A stretch of DNA of 64,000 nt. Origin: Aristolochia californica (taxonomy: Eukaryota > Streptophyta > Magnoliopsida > Piperales > Aristolochiaceae). The notes under the pieces were generated by a model that saw nothing but the letters and a program-made list of their open reading frames with translations, was not told the origin of the DNA and did not search any database. The position numbers were made by a program, and so were the translations under genes. Below, in pieces: positions 12,265 through 26,500 of this stretch (position 1 is its first letter; the number at the start of each line of letters is the position of its first letter). The DNA is taken from assembly GCA_029961685.1 (NCBI GenBank), contig JARWKL010000015.1:14940801-15004800 (forward strand), read 5' to 3'.

Positions 12265-15200
12265 GTGTGGTTGGATATTTACAACAGCCAAACAACTCAC
12301 TTTTTGCCTATCCTTAAAAATCAAAGATACTTTTTGGAATTATCTCTCTCAGCATTTGTGCATTTCCCTTTTGGATGTTCAATTTTTTTTTCCGATCCAA
12401 ACTTGAGTTTTCACTCCCCCTCTATTCTCGTAATCAAAAAAGATGTAAGGCAAATAGATCGCAACCAAATGAAAAATTTAGAGTTCATGTATGCAAAAAA
12501 ATATGAAAACTATAATAAATGTAAGTGAAGAAAATTATTTCACACACTTAAAATGAACTCGAAAGTTTGTTATCCATGTTTGGGAAATTCCACTAGTACA
12601 ACCGCTAATAGCTTGGTGGAATTTTATAGGAAAGAGACTTCAAACTGATCCTAACATGTTTTAAATGTGGTGGATATGCATGCCAGAAACATGTTGACGA
12701 TGCAAGTGTCCTAATGATCCAAAAATTTCAAGGAGTAGCAAAAATTAAATTCTCAAGTGAACGTGTGGTGGGATATTTACCAGAGCCAAACAACCCACTT
12801 TTTGCCAATCCTTATAAATCACAAATACTCTTTGGAATTATCTCTCTCAGCATTCGAGCATTTCCATTTTGGATGTTCAAATTTTTTTTCAGATCCAAAC
12901 TTGATTTTTCACTCTACCACTATTCTCGTAAACAAAAAAGATATAAGGCAAACAGAACGCAACAAAAAGAAAATTTTAAAGTTCATGTATGCAAAAAAAT
13001 TGGAAAACTATAATAAATGTAAGTGAAGAAAATTATTTCCCGCACTAAAAATGAACTCCAAAGTTTCGTTATCCATGTTTGGGAAATTCCACTAGTACAA
13101 CCCCTAATACCTTGGTGGAATTTTATAGGAAAGAGACTTCAAAATGATCCAAACATGTTTTAAATGTGGTTGGATATGCATGCAAGAAACATGTTGAGGA
13201 TGCAAGTGACCTAATGATCCAAAAATTTCAAGGAGTAGAAAAAAATAAATTCTCAAGTTAACGTGTGGTTGGATATTTACCAGAGCCAAAAACCCCACTT
13301 TTTGCCTATCCTTAAAAATCACAGATACTTTTTGGAATATTCTCGCTTAGCATTTGTGCATTTCCATTTTGGATGTTCAAATTTTTTTTCAGATCCAAAC
13401 TTGAGTTTTCACTCTCCCATTTTTTTCTCGTAAACCAAAAAGATATAAGGCAAATAGATCGCAACAAAATGAAAATTTTAGAGTTCATGTATGCAAAAAA
13501 ATTTGTAAACTATACTAAATGTAAGTGAAGAAAATTACTTCGCGCTCTAAAACTGAACTCCAATGTTTTGTTATCCATGTTTCAGAAATACCACTTGTAG
13601 AACCCCTAATATCTCTGTGGAATTTTATAGAAAAGAGACATCTAACTTATCCCAACATGTTTGAAATATGGAATGATATGCATGCCAGGAACATGTTGGG
13701 GATGCAAGTGACCTAATAATCCAAAAATTTCGAGGAGTAGAAAAAATTAAATTTTCAAGTTAATGTGTGGTTGGATATTTACCAAAGCCAAACAACTCAC
13801 TTTTTGCCTATCCTCAAAAATCACAGATACTTTTTGGAATTATCTCTCTCAGAATTTGTGCATTTCCATTTTGGATGTTCAATTTTTTTTTTTCACATCC
13901 AAACTTGTGTTTTCAATCTCCCATTTTTTTTTCGTAAATAAAAAAGATATAAGGCAAATAGATCGCAACAAAATGAAAATTTTAAAGTTCATGTATACAA
14001 AAAAATTCTAAAACTTTAATAAATGTAAGTGAAGAAAATTATTTCACGCATTAAAAACGAAATCCAAAGTTTTGTTATCGATGTTTGGGAAATTCTACTA
14101 ATACAACCCCTAATAACTTGGTGGAATTTTATAGGAAAAAGACTTCTAACTGATCCTAACATGTTTTAAATGTGGTGGATATGCATGCCACAGACATTGT
14201 GAGGAAGAAAGTGGCCTAATGATCAAAAATTTCAAGGAGTAGAAAAAATTAAATTCTCAAGTTAACGTGTGGTTGGATACTTAGCAGAGCCAAACAACCC
14301 ACTTTTTGCCTATCCTTAAAAATCATAGATACATTTTGGAATTATCTCTCTCAGCATTTCTGCATTTCCATTTTGGATGTTCAAATTTTTTTTCAGATCC
14401 AAACTTGAGTTTTCACTCTCTCATTATTCTCGAAAACAAAAAGGATATGAGGCAGATAGATTGCAAAAAAATGAAAATTTTAGAGTTCATGTATGCAAAA
14501 AAATTGAAAACTTTAATAAATGTAAGTGAAGAAAATTATTTCATGCACTAAAACTGAACTCCAAAGTTTTGTTATCCAAGTTCTGGAAATTCCACTAGTA
14601 CTGCCGCTAATAGCTTGGTGGAATTTTATTTTAAAGAGATTTCTAACTAAACCTAACATGTTTTAAATGTGGTAGGATATGCAGACCAGAAACATGTTGA
14701 GGATGCAAGTCACCTAATGATCCAAAAATTTCAAGGAGTAGAAAAAATTAAATTCTCAAGTAAAGGTGTGATTTGATATTTACCAAAGCCAAACAACCCA
14801 CTTTTTGCCTATCCTTAAAAATCACAGATACTTTCAGAATTATCTCTCTCACAATTTGTGCATTTCCCTTTTGGATGTTCTAATTTTTTTTCAGATCCAA
14901 ACTTGAGTTTTCACTCCCTTTTTTTGCGTAAATAAATAAGATAGAAGGCAAATAGATCGCTACAAAATGAAATTTTAGAGTTCATGTATGCAAAAAAATT
15001 TGAAAACTATAATAATTGTATATGAAGAAAAATGTTTCACACACTAAAAATGAACTCCAAAGTTTTGTTATCCATGTTTGGGAAATTCCACTATTACAAC
15101 CCCTAATAGCTTAGTGGAATTTTATAAGAAAGAGACTACTAAGTGATCCAAACATGTTTGAAATGTGATTGGATATGCATGCCAGAAACATGTTGAGGAT

Positions 15201-15520
15201 GCAAGTCACCTAACGATCCAAAAATTTAAAGGAGTAGAAAAAATAAAATTCTCAAGTTAACGTGTGGTTGGATATTTACCAAAACCCAAACAACCCGCTT
15301 TTTGCCTATCCTTAAAAATCACAGATACTCTTCAGAATTATCTCCCTCACAATTTCTGCATTTCCATTTTTGGATGTTCAAATTTTTTTTCAGATCGAAA
15401 TTTGAGTTTTCACTCTCCCATCTTTCTAGTAAACATAAAAGATATAAGGCAAAAAGATCGCAACAAAATGAAAATTTTAGAGTTCAAGTATGCAAAAAAA
15501 AACTGAAAACTATAATAAAT
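12265..15520 (+). repeat. Eight-unit higher-order block, copy 2 (partial)
   Basis: This is the second copy of the block starting at 8270, at an offset of about 3987 bp, recognisable up to about 15.5 kb. Its right part is also the beginning of the 14-unit block, so block edges overlap. The same series recurs at 34.77-38.25 kb at an offset of about 23414 bp (11408 to 34821; 12265 to 35680; 13663 to 37077). Three copies sharing the same order of variants show that multi-unit segments, not single units, were amplified. Confidence 0.8.
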
Positions 15521-18500
15521 GTGAGTGAAGAAAATTATTTCACGCACTAAAACTGAACTCCAAAGTTTGTTATCCATGTTTGGGAAATTCCACTAGTACA
15601 ACCCCTAATAGCTTGGTGGAATTTTATAGGAAAGAGACTTCTAACTGATCTAAGATGTTTTAAATGTGGTGGATATGCATGCCAGAAATATGTTGAGGAT
15701 GTAAGTGTCCTAATGATCAAAAAATTTCAAGGAGTAGAGAAAATTAAATTCTCAAGTTAGCGTGTGGTTGGATATTTACCAGAGCCAAACAACCCACTTT
15801 TTGCCTATCCTTAAAAATTACAGATACTTTTTGGAATTATCTCTCTCCGCATTTGTGCATTTGCATTTTGGATGTTCAATTTTTTTTTCAGATCCAAACT
15901 TGTGTTTTCACTCTCCAATTTTTTTCTAATAAACAAAAAAGATATAATGTAAATAGATCGCAAATAAATGAAAATTTTAGAGTTCATGTATGCAAAAAAA
16001 ATTGTAAACTACAATAAATGTAAGTGAAGAAAATTATTTCACGCACTAAAAATGAACTGCAAAGTTTTGTTATCCGTATTTGGGAAATACCACTAGTACA
16101 ACCCCTAATAGTTTGGTGGAATTTTATAGGAAAGAGCCTTCTACTTGATCCTAACATGTTTTAAATGTGGTGGATATGCATGCCAGAAACATGTTGAGGA
16201 TGCAAGTGGCCTAATGATCCAAAAATTTCAAGGTGTAGAAAAAATTAAATTCTCAAGTTAACGTGTGGTTGGATATTTACCAGAGCCAAATAACCCACTT
16301 TTTGCCTAACCACAAAAATCACAGATACTTTTTGGAATTATCTCTCCCAGCATTTGTGCATTTCCATTTTGGTTGTTCAATTTTTTTTTTTAGATCTAGA
16401 CTTCAGATTTCACTCTCCCATTTTTCTCATAGACAAAAAAAATAAGGCAAATAGATCGCAACAAAATGAAAAGTTTAGAGTTCATGTATCCAAAAACTTT
16501 TCAAAACTAAAAGAAATCTAAATGAAGAAAATTATTTCACGCATTAAAAATAAACTCCAAAGTTTGGTTATCCATGTTTGGGAAATTCCACTAGTACAAC
16601 CCATTGCTTGGTGGAATTTTATAGGAAAGAGACATCTAACTGATCCTAACATTTTTTAAATGAGGTGGATATTCATGCCAGAAACATGTTGAGGTAGCAA
16701 GTGACGTAATGATCCAAATTTTTCAAAGAGTAGAAACAATTAAATTCTCAAGTTAACGTGCGGTTGGATATTTACCAGAGCCAAACAACCCACTTTTTGC
16801 CTATCCTTAAAAAATCACAAATACTTTTTCGAATTATCTCTCTCACATTTTTACGTTTCTGTTTTGGATGTTCAAATTTTTTCTCAGATCCAAACTTTAG
16901 TTTTTACTCCCATTTTTTTCTCGTAAACAAAAAAGATATAAGACAAATAGATCACAACAAAATGATAATTTTAGAGTTCATGTATGCAAAAAAAATTGAA
17001 AACTATAATAAAAGTAAGTGAAGAAAATTATTTCATGCACTAAAAATGAACTCTAAAGTATTGTTATCCATGTTTTGGAAATTCCAAAAGTACAACCCCT
17101 AATAGCTTGGTGGAATTTTATAGGAAAGGGACTTCTGACATATCCTAACATATTTTAAATGTAGTTGAATATGCATGCCAGAAACATGTTGAGGATGCAA
17201 GTGACCTAATGATCCAAAAATTTCAACGACTAGAAAAAATTAAATTCTCATGTGAACGTGTGGTTCGATATTTACCAAAGCCAAACGACCAAGTTTTTGC
17301 CTATCCTTATAAATCATAGATACGTTTTGGAATTATCTCTCTCAGCATTTGTGCATTTCCATTTTGGATGTTCAAATTTTTTTTCAGATCCAAACTTAAG
17401 TTTTCACTCCCCCAATATTCTCGAAAACAAAAAAGATATAAGGCAAATAGATTTCAACCAAATGAAAGTTTTAGAGTTCATGTATGCTAAAAAATTTGAA
17501 AACTATAATAAATGGAAGTGAAGAAAATTATTTCACACACTAAAAATGAACTCCAAAATTTTGTTATTCATGTTTGGTAAATTCCACTCGTACAACCGCT
17601 AATAGCTTGGTGGAATTTTATAGGAAAGAGACTTCTAACTGATCCTAACATGTTTTAAATGTGGTTGGATATGCATGCCAGAAACAAGTTGAGGACGCAA
17701 GTGACCTAATGATCCAAAAATTTCAAGCAGTAGAAAAAATTAAATTCTCAAGTTAACGTGTGGTTGGATATTTACCAGAGCCAAACAACCCACTTTTTGC
17801 CTATCCATAAAAATCACAGATACTTTTTGGAACTATCATTCTCAGCATTTGTCCATTTCCATTTTGGATGTTAAATTTTTTTTTCAAATCCAAACTTGAG
17901 CTTTCACTCTCCCATTTTTTTCTCATAAACAAAAAAGATATAAGGCAAATAGATAGCAACAAAATGAAAATTTAAGAGTTCATGTATGCAAAAAATTTTG
18001 AAAACTATAAAAAAAGTAAGTGAAGAAATTTATATCACGCACTAAAAATGAACTCCAGAGTTTCGTTATCCATGCTTGGGAAATTCCACTAGTACAACCC
18101 CTAATAGCTTGGTGGAATTTTATAGGAAAGAGACTTCTAACTGATCCTAAAATGTTTTAAATGTGGTGGATATGCATGCCAGAAACATGTTGAGGATGCA
18201 AGTATCCTAATGATCCAAAAATTCAAGGAGTAGAAAAATTAAATTCTCAAGTTAACGTGTGGTTGGATATTTACCAGACCGAACAACCCACTTTTTGCCT
18301 ATCCTTAAAAATCACAGATGCTTTTTGGAATTATCTCTCTCAGCAATTGTGCTTTTCCATTTTGGATGTTCAATTTCTTTTCCAAATCCAAACTTTAGTT
18401 TTCACTATCCCATTTTTTTCTTGTAAACAAAAAAGATATAAGGCCAATAGATCGCAACAAAATGAAAATTTTAGAGTTCATGTATGGAAAAAAATTTGAA

Positions 18501-20520
18501 AACTATAATAAATGTAAGTGAAGAAAATCATTTCACACACTAAAAATGAACTCCAAATTTTTGTTATCCATGTTTGAGATATTCCGCTAGTACAACCGCT
18601 AATAGCTTGGTGGAATTTTATAGGAAAGAGACTTCTAACTGATCCTAACATGTTTTAAATGCGGTTGGATATGCATGCCAGAAACATGTTGAGGATACAA
18701 GTGACCTAATGATCCAAAAATTTCAAGGAGTAGAAAAAATTAAATTCTCAAGTTAACGTGTTGTTGGATATTTAACAGAGCCAAACAACCCACTTTTGCC
18801 TATCCATAAAAATCACAGATACTTTTTGGAACTATCGTTCTCAGCATTGTGCATTTCCATTTTGGATGTTCATATTTTTTTTCAGATACATATTTCAGCT
18901 TTCACTCTCCCATTTTTTTCTCGTAAACAAAAAAGATATAAGGCAAATTGATAGCAACAAAATGAAAATTTTAGAGTTCATGTATGCAAAAAAATTCAAA
19001 AACTATAAAAAAAGTAAGTAAAGAAGTTTATATCACGCACTAAAAATGAACTCCAAAGTTTCGTTATCCATGTTTGGGAAATTCCACTAGTACAACCGCT
19101 AATAGCTTGGTGGAATTTTATAAGAAAGAGACTTCTAACTGATCCTAACATGTTTTAAATGTGGTTGGATATGCATGCCAGAAACAAGTTGAGGATGCAA
19201 GTGACCTAATGATCCAAAAATTTCAAGGAGTAGAAAAATTTAAATTCTCAAGTTAACGTGTGTTTGGATATGTAAAAGTGCCAAACCACCCACTTTTTGC
19301 CCATCCTTAAAAATCACAGATACTTTTTGGAATTGTCTCTCTCTGCATTTGTTCATTTCCATTTTGGATGTTCAATTTTTTTTTTAGATCCAAACTTGTG
19401 TTTACACTCTCCCATTTTTCTCGTCAACAAAAAAGATATAAGACAAATAGTTTACAACAAAATGAAGTGTTAAGAGTTAATGTATGTAAAAAAATTTAAA
19501 AGCATTAAGAAATCTAAGTGAAGAAAATTATTTCACGCACTAAAAATGAACTCCAAAGTTTTGTTATCCATGTTTGGGAAATTCCACTAGTACAACCCCT
19601 AATAGCTTGGTGGAATTTTATAGTAAAGAGACTTCTAACTGATCCTAACATGTTTTAAAAGAGGTTGGATATGCATGCTAGAAACATGTTGCGAATGCAA
19701 GTGACCTAATGATCAAAAAATATCAAGGAGTAGAAAAAATTAAATTGTCAAATTAATATGTGGTTGGATATTTACTACAGCCAAACAACCCACTTTTTTC
19801 CTATCCTTAAAAATCACAGAAACTTTTTGGAATTACCTCTCTCAGAATTTTTGCTTTTCCATTTTGAATGTCCAAATTCTTTTTCAGATCCAAATTTGAG
19901 TTTTCACTCTCCCATTTTTTTCTCGTAAACAAAAAAGATATAAGGCCAATAGATCGCAACAAAATGAAAATTTTAGAGTTCATGTATGCAAAACAATTTG
20001 AAAACTATAATAAATTTAAGTGATGAAAATTATTTCACACTCTAAAAATGAACTCAAAAGTTTTGTTATCCATGTTTGGGAAATTCCGCTAGTACAACCC
20101 CTAATAGCTTGGTGGAATTTTATAGGAAAGAGACTTCTAACTGATCCTAACATGTTTTTAATGTGGCTGATATGTATACTAGAAAAATGTTGAGGATGAA
20201 AGTGTCTTAATGATCCAAAAATTTCATGGAGTAGCAAAAATTAAATTCTCAAGTTAACGTGTGGTTGGATATTTACCAGAGCCAAGCAACCCACTTTTTG
20301 CCTGTCCTTAAAAATTACAGATACTTTTTGGCATTATCTCTCTCAGCATTTGTGCATTTCAATTTTGGATGTTCAAATTTTTTTTCAGATCCAAACTTGA
20401 GTTTTCACTCACCCATTTTTTTCTTGTAAACAAAAAAGATATAATGCAAATAGATCACAACAAAATGAAAATTTTAAAGTTCATGTACGCAAAAACATTT
20501 GTAAACTATACTAAATGTAA
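13525..20520 (+). repeat. 14-unit higher-order block, ~7.0 kb, copy 1
   Basis: The diagnostic GAAATATGG unit at 13663 recurs at 20659 (offset 6996), the units at 15.3 kb recur at 22.3 kb (6995), the ACCCATTGCT variant at 16599 recurs at 23590 (6991), and the TGGTTCGATATTTACC variant at 17261 recurs at 24253 (6992). Seven kb is 14 units. From about 18.6 kb the offset to copy 2 falls to about 6008, because copy 2 has lost two units. The block contains several unit subtypes, including one with AAACATTAAGAAATC or AGCATTAAGAAATC followed by AAAAGAGGTTGG (about 19.5-19.7 kb). Confidence 0.85.
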
Positions 20521-23500
20521 GTGAAGAAAATTACTTCACGCTCTAAAACTGAACTCCAAAGTTTTGTTATCCATGTTTCGGAAATACCACTAGTACAACC
20601 CCTAATATCTCTATGGAATTTTATAGAAAAGAGACTTCTAACTGATCCTAACATGTTTGAAATATGGGATGATATGCATGCCAGAAACATGTTGGGGATG
20701 CAAGTGACCTAAGGATCCAAAATTTCAAGGAGTAGAAAAAATTAATTTTCAAGTTAACGTGTGGTTGGATATTTACCAAAGCCAAACAACCCACTTTTTG
20801 CCTATCCTTAAAAATCACAGATACTTTTTGGAATTATCTCTCTCAGAATTTGTGCATATTCATTTTGGATGTTCAAATTTGTTTTTCACATCCAAACTTG
20901 TGTTTTCAATCTCCCATTTTTTTCGTAAACAAAAAAGATATAAGGCAAATAGATCGCAACAAAATGAAAATTTTAAAGTTCATGAATACAAAAACAATTC
21001 TAAAACTTTAATAAATGTAAGTGAAGAAAATTATTTCACACGTTAAAAACGAACTCCAAAGTTTTGTTATCGATGTTTGGGAAATTCTACTTATACAACC
21101 CCTAATAACTTGGTGGAGTTTTATTGGAAAGAGACTTCGAACTGATCCTAACATGTTTTAAATGTGGTGGATATGCATGCCACAAACATGTTGAGGAAGA
21201 AAGTGGCATAATGATCCAAAAATTTCAAGGAGTAGAAAAAATTAAATTCTCAAGTTAACGTGTGGTTGGATACTTAGCAGAGCCAAACAACCCACTTTTT
21301 GCCTATCCTTAAAAATCACAGATACGTTTTGGAATTGTCTCTCTCAGCATTTGTGCATTTCCATTTTGAATGTTCAAATTTTTTTCAGATCCAAACTTGA
21401 GTTTTCACTCTCCCATTATTCTCGTAAACAAAAAGGATATAAGGCAAATAGATTGCAAAAAAATGAAAATTTTGGAGTTCATGTTTGCAAAAAAAAATTG
21501 AAAACTTTAATAAATGTAAGTGAAGAAAATTATTTCATGCACTAAAACTGAACTCCAAAGTTTTGTTATCCATGTTCTGGAAATTCCACTAGTACAACCG
21601 CTAATAGCTTGGTGGAATTTTATTTTAAAGAGATTTCTAACAGAACCTAACATGTTTTAAATGTGGTAGGATATGCATACCAGAAACATGTTGAGGATGC
21701 AAGTCACCTAATGATCCAAAAATTTCAAGGAGTAGAAAAAATTAAATTCTCAAGTTAACGTGTGATTTGATATTTACCAAAGCCAAACAACCTACTTTTT
21801 GCCTATCCTTAAAAATCACAGATACTTTCAGAATTATCTCTCTCACAATTTGTGCATTTCCCTTTTGGATGTTCTAATTTTTTTTCAGATCCAAACTTGA
21901 GTTTTCACTCCCTTTTTTTTGCGTAAATAAATAAGATAGAAGGCAAATTGATCGCTACAAAATAAAATTTTAGAGTTCATGTATGCAAAAAAATTTGAAA
22001 ACTATAATAATTGTATATGAAGAAAAATGTTTCACACACTAAAAATGAACTCCAAAGTTTTGTTATCCATGTTTGGGAAATTCCACTATTACAACCCCTA
22101 ATAGCTTAGTGGAATTTTATAAGAAAGAGACTTCTAAGTGATCCAAACATGGTTGAAATGTGATTGGATATGCATGCTAGAAACATTTTGAGGATGCAAG
22201 TCACCTAACGATCCAAAAATTTAAAGGAGTAGAAAAAATAAAATTCTCAAGTTAACGTGTGGTTGGATATTTGCCAAAACCCAAACACCCCGCTTTTTGC
22301 CTATCGTTAAAAATCACAGATACTCTTCAGAATTATCTCCCTCACAATTTCTGCATTTCCATTTTTGGATGTTCAAATTTTTTTCAGATCGAAATTTGAG
22401 TTTTCACTCTCCCATTTTTCTAGTAAACATAAAAGATATAAGGCAAAAAGATCGCAACAAAATGAAAATTTTAGAGTTCATGTAAGCAAAAAAATTTGAA
22501 AACTCTAATAAATGTAAGTGAAGAAAATTATTTCACGCACTAAAACTGAACTCCAAAGTTTATTATCCATGTTTGGGAAATTCCACTAGTACAACCCCTC
22601 ATAGCTTGGTGGAATTTTATAGGAAAGAGACTTCTAACTGATCTAAGATGTTTTAAATGTGGTGGATATGCATGCCAGAAATATGTTGAGGATGTAAGTG
22701 TCCTAATGATCAAAAAATTTCAAGGAGTAAAGAAAATTAAATTCTCAAGTTAACGTGTGGTTGGATATTTACCAGAGCCAAACAACCCACTTTTTGCCTA
22801 TCCTTAAAAATTACAGATACTTTTTGGAATTATCTCTCTCAGCATTTGTGCATTTGTATTTTGGATGTTCAAAATTTTTTTCAGATCCAAACTTGTGTTT
22901 TCACTCTCCAATTTTTTTCTCATAAACAAAAAAGATATAATGTAAATAGATCGCAAATAAATGAAAATTTTAGAGTTCATGTATGCAAAAAAAATTTTAA
23001 ACTACAATAAATGTAAGTGAAGAAAATTATTTCACGCACTAAAAATGAACTGCAAAGTTTTGTTATCCGTATTTGGGAAATACCACTAGTACAACCCCTA
23101 ATAGTTTGGTGGAATTTATAGGAAAGAGCCTTCTAACTGATCCTAACATGTTTTAAATGTGGTGGATATGCATGCCAGAAACATGTTGAGGATGCAAGTG
23201 GCCTAATGATCCAAAAATTTCAAGGTGTAGAAAACATTAAATTCTCAAGTTAACGTGTGGTTGGATATTTACCAGAGCCAAATAACCCACTTTTTGCCTA
23301 ACCATAAAAATCACAGATACTTTTTGGAATTATCTCTCTCAGCATTTGTGCATTTCCATTTTGGTTGTTCAATTTTTTTTTTCAGATTTAGACTTCAGAT
23401 TTCACTCTCCCATTTTTCTAATAGACAAAAAAAATAAGGCAAATAGATCGAACAAAATGAAAAGTTTAGAGTTCATGTATCCAAAAAAATTTCAAAACTA

Positions 23501-26500
23501 TAAGAAATCTAAGTGAAGAAAATTATTTCACGCATTAAAAATGAACTCGAAAGTTTGGTTATACATGTTTGGGAAATTCCACTAGTACAACCCATTGCTT
23601 GGTGGAATTTTATAGGAAAGAGACTTCTAACTGAACCTAACATGTTTTAAATGAGGTGGATATGCATGCCAGAAACATGTTGAGGTAGCAAGTGACGTAA
23701 TGATCCAAAGTTTTCAAAGAGTAGAAACAATTAAATTCTCAAGTTAACGTGCGGTTGGATATTTACCAGTGCCAAACAACCCACTTTTTGCCTATCCTTA
23801 AAAAATCACAAATACTTTTTCGAATTATCTCTCTCACATTTTTACGTTTCTGTTTTGCATGTTCAAATTTTTTTTCAGATCCAAACTTTAGTTTTTACTC
23901 CCATTTTTTTCTCGTAAGTAAAAAAGATATAAGACAAATAGATCGCAACAAAATGATAATTTTAGAGTTCATGTATGCAAAAAAAAATTGAAAACTATAA
24001 TAAATTTAAGTGAAGAAAATTATTTCATGCACTAAAAATGAACTCTAAAGTTTTGTTATCCATGTTTTGGAAATTCCAATAGTACAACCCCTAATAGCTT
24101 GGTGGAATTTTATAGGAAAGGGACTTCTGAAATATCCTAACATATTTTAAATGTGGTTGAAGATGCATGCCAGAAACATGTTGAGGATGCAAGTGACCTA
24201 ATGATCCAAAAATTTCAAGGACTAGAAAAAATTAAATTCTCATGTGAACGTGTGGTTCGATATTTACCAGAGCTAAACAACCAACTTTTTGCCTATCCTT
24301 ATAAATCATAGATACGTTTTGGAATTATCTCTCTCAGCATTTGTACATTTCCATTTTGGATGTTCAAATTTTTTTTCAGATCCAAACTTAAGTTTCCACT
24401 CCCCCACTATTCTCGAAAACAAAAAAGATATAAGGCAAATAGATTTCAACCAAATGAAAGTTTTAGAGTTCATGTATGCTAAAAATTTTGAAAACTATAA
24501 TAAATGTATGTGAAGAAAATTATTTCACACACTAAAAATGAACTCCAAAATTTTGTTATCCATGTTTGGTAAATTCCACTTGTACAACCGCTAATAGCTT
24601 GGTGGAATTTTATAGGAAAGAGACTTCTAAGGAAAGAGACTTCTAACTGATCCTAACATGTTTTAAATGCGGTTGGATATGCATGCCAGAAACATGTTGA
24701 GGATGCAAGTGACCTAATGATCCAAAAATTTCAAAGAGTAGAAAAAATTAAATTCTCAAGTTAACGTGTTGTTGGATAATTAACAGAGCCAAACGACCAA
24801 CTTTTGCCTATCCGTAAAAATCACAGATACTTTTTGGAACTATCTTTCTCAGCATTGTGCATTTCCATTTTGGATGTTCAATTTTTTTTCAGATACATAC
24901 TTGAGCTTTCACTCTCCCATTTTTTTCTCGTAAACAAAAAAGATAGAAGCAAATAGATAGCAATAAAATGAAAATTTTAGAGTTCATGTATGCAAAAAAA
25001 TTCAAAAACTATAAAAAATGTAAGTAAAGAAGTTTATATGACGCTCTAAAAATGAAGTCCAAAGTTTCGTTATCCATGTTTGGGAAATTCCACTAGTACA
25101 ACTGCTAATAGCTTGGTGGAATTTTATAGGAAAGAGACTTCTAACTGATCCTAACATGTTTTAAATGTGGTTGGATATGCATGTCAGAAACAAGTTGAGG
25201 ATGCAAGTGACCTAATGATCCAAAAATTTCGAGTACAAAAAATTAAATTCTCAAGTTAACGTGTGTTTGGATATTTAAAAGAGCCAAACCACCCACTTTT
25301 TGCCTATCCTTACAAATCACAGATACTTTTTTGAATTGTCTCTCTCTGCATTTGTGCATTTCCATTTTGGATGTTCAAATTTTTTTTTAGATCCAAACTT
25401 GTGTTTTCACTCTCCCATTTTTCTCGCAAACAAAAAAGATATAAGACAAATAGTTTACAACAAAATGAAGTGTTAAGAGTTAATGTATATAAAAAAATTT
25501 AAAAACATTAAGAAATCTAAGTGAAGAAAATTATTTCATGCACTAAAAATGAACTCCAAATTTTTGTTATCCATGTTTGGGAAATTCCACTAGTACAACC
25601 CCTAATAGCTTGGTGGAATTTTATAGTAAAGAGACTTCTAACTGATCCTAACATGTTTTAAAAGAGGTTGGATATGCATGCCAGAAACATGTTGCGGATG
25701 CAAGTGACCTAATGATCCAAAAATATCAAGGAGTAGAAAAAATTAAATTCTCAAGTTAATGTGTGGTTGGATATATACTACAGCCAAACAACCCACTTTT
25801 TCCTATCCTTAAAAATCACAAATACTTTTTGGAATTATCTCTCTCAGAATTTTTGCTTTTCCATTTTGAATGTCCAAATTCTTTTTCAGATCCAAACTTT
25901 AGTTTTCACTCTCCCATTTTTTTCTCGTAAACAAAAAAGATATAAGGCCAATAGATCGCAACAAAATGAAAATTTTAGAGTTCATGTATGCAAAACAATT
26001 TGAAAACTATCATAAATGTAAGTTATGAAAATTATTTCACACTCTAAAAATGAACTCAAAAGTTTTGTTATCCATGTTTGGGAAATTCCACTAGTACAAC
26101 CCCTAATAGTTTGGTGGAATTTTATAGGAAAGAGACTTCTAACTGATCCTAACATGTTTTTAATGTGGTGGATATGTATGCTAGAAAAATGTTGAGGATG
26201 AAAGTGTCTTAATGATCCAAAAATTTCATGGAGTAGCAAAAATTAAATTCTCAAGTTAACGTGTGGTTGGATATTTACCAGAGCCAAGCAACCCACTTTT
26301 TGCCTATCCTTAAAAATTACAGATACTTTTTGGAATTATCTCTCTCAGCATTTGTGCATTTCAATTTTGGATGTTCAAATTTTTTTTCAGATCCAAAGTT
26401 GAGTTTTCACTCACCCATTTTTTTCTTGTAAACAAAAAAGATATAATGCAAATAGATCACAACAAAATGAAAATTTTAAAGTTCGTGTATGCAAAAAAAT

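Noticed and set aside
13104..13322. Possible LTR or transposon origin of the unit
   Set aside because: No terminal inverted repeats, target duplications, primer-binding site or reverse-transcriptase or transposase fragments were seen at unit edges or inside.
20521..20712. Open frame of 63 residues (MKKITSRSKTELQSF ...) also at 1170, 13525, 36939 and, in variant form, 27523
   Set aside because: It tracks one unit subtype and its higher-order copies; it is a consequence of block duplication. The start lies in AGTGAAGAAAATTA with no supporting context, and the frame is not kept in other units.
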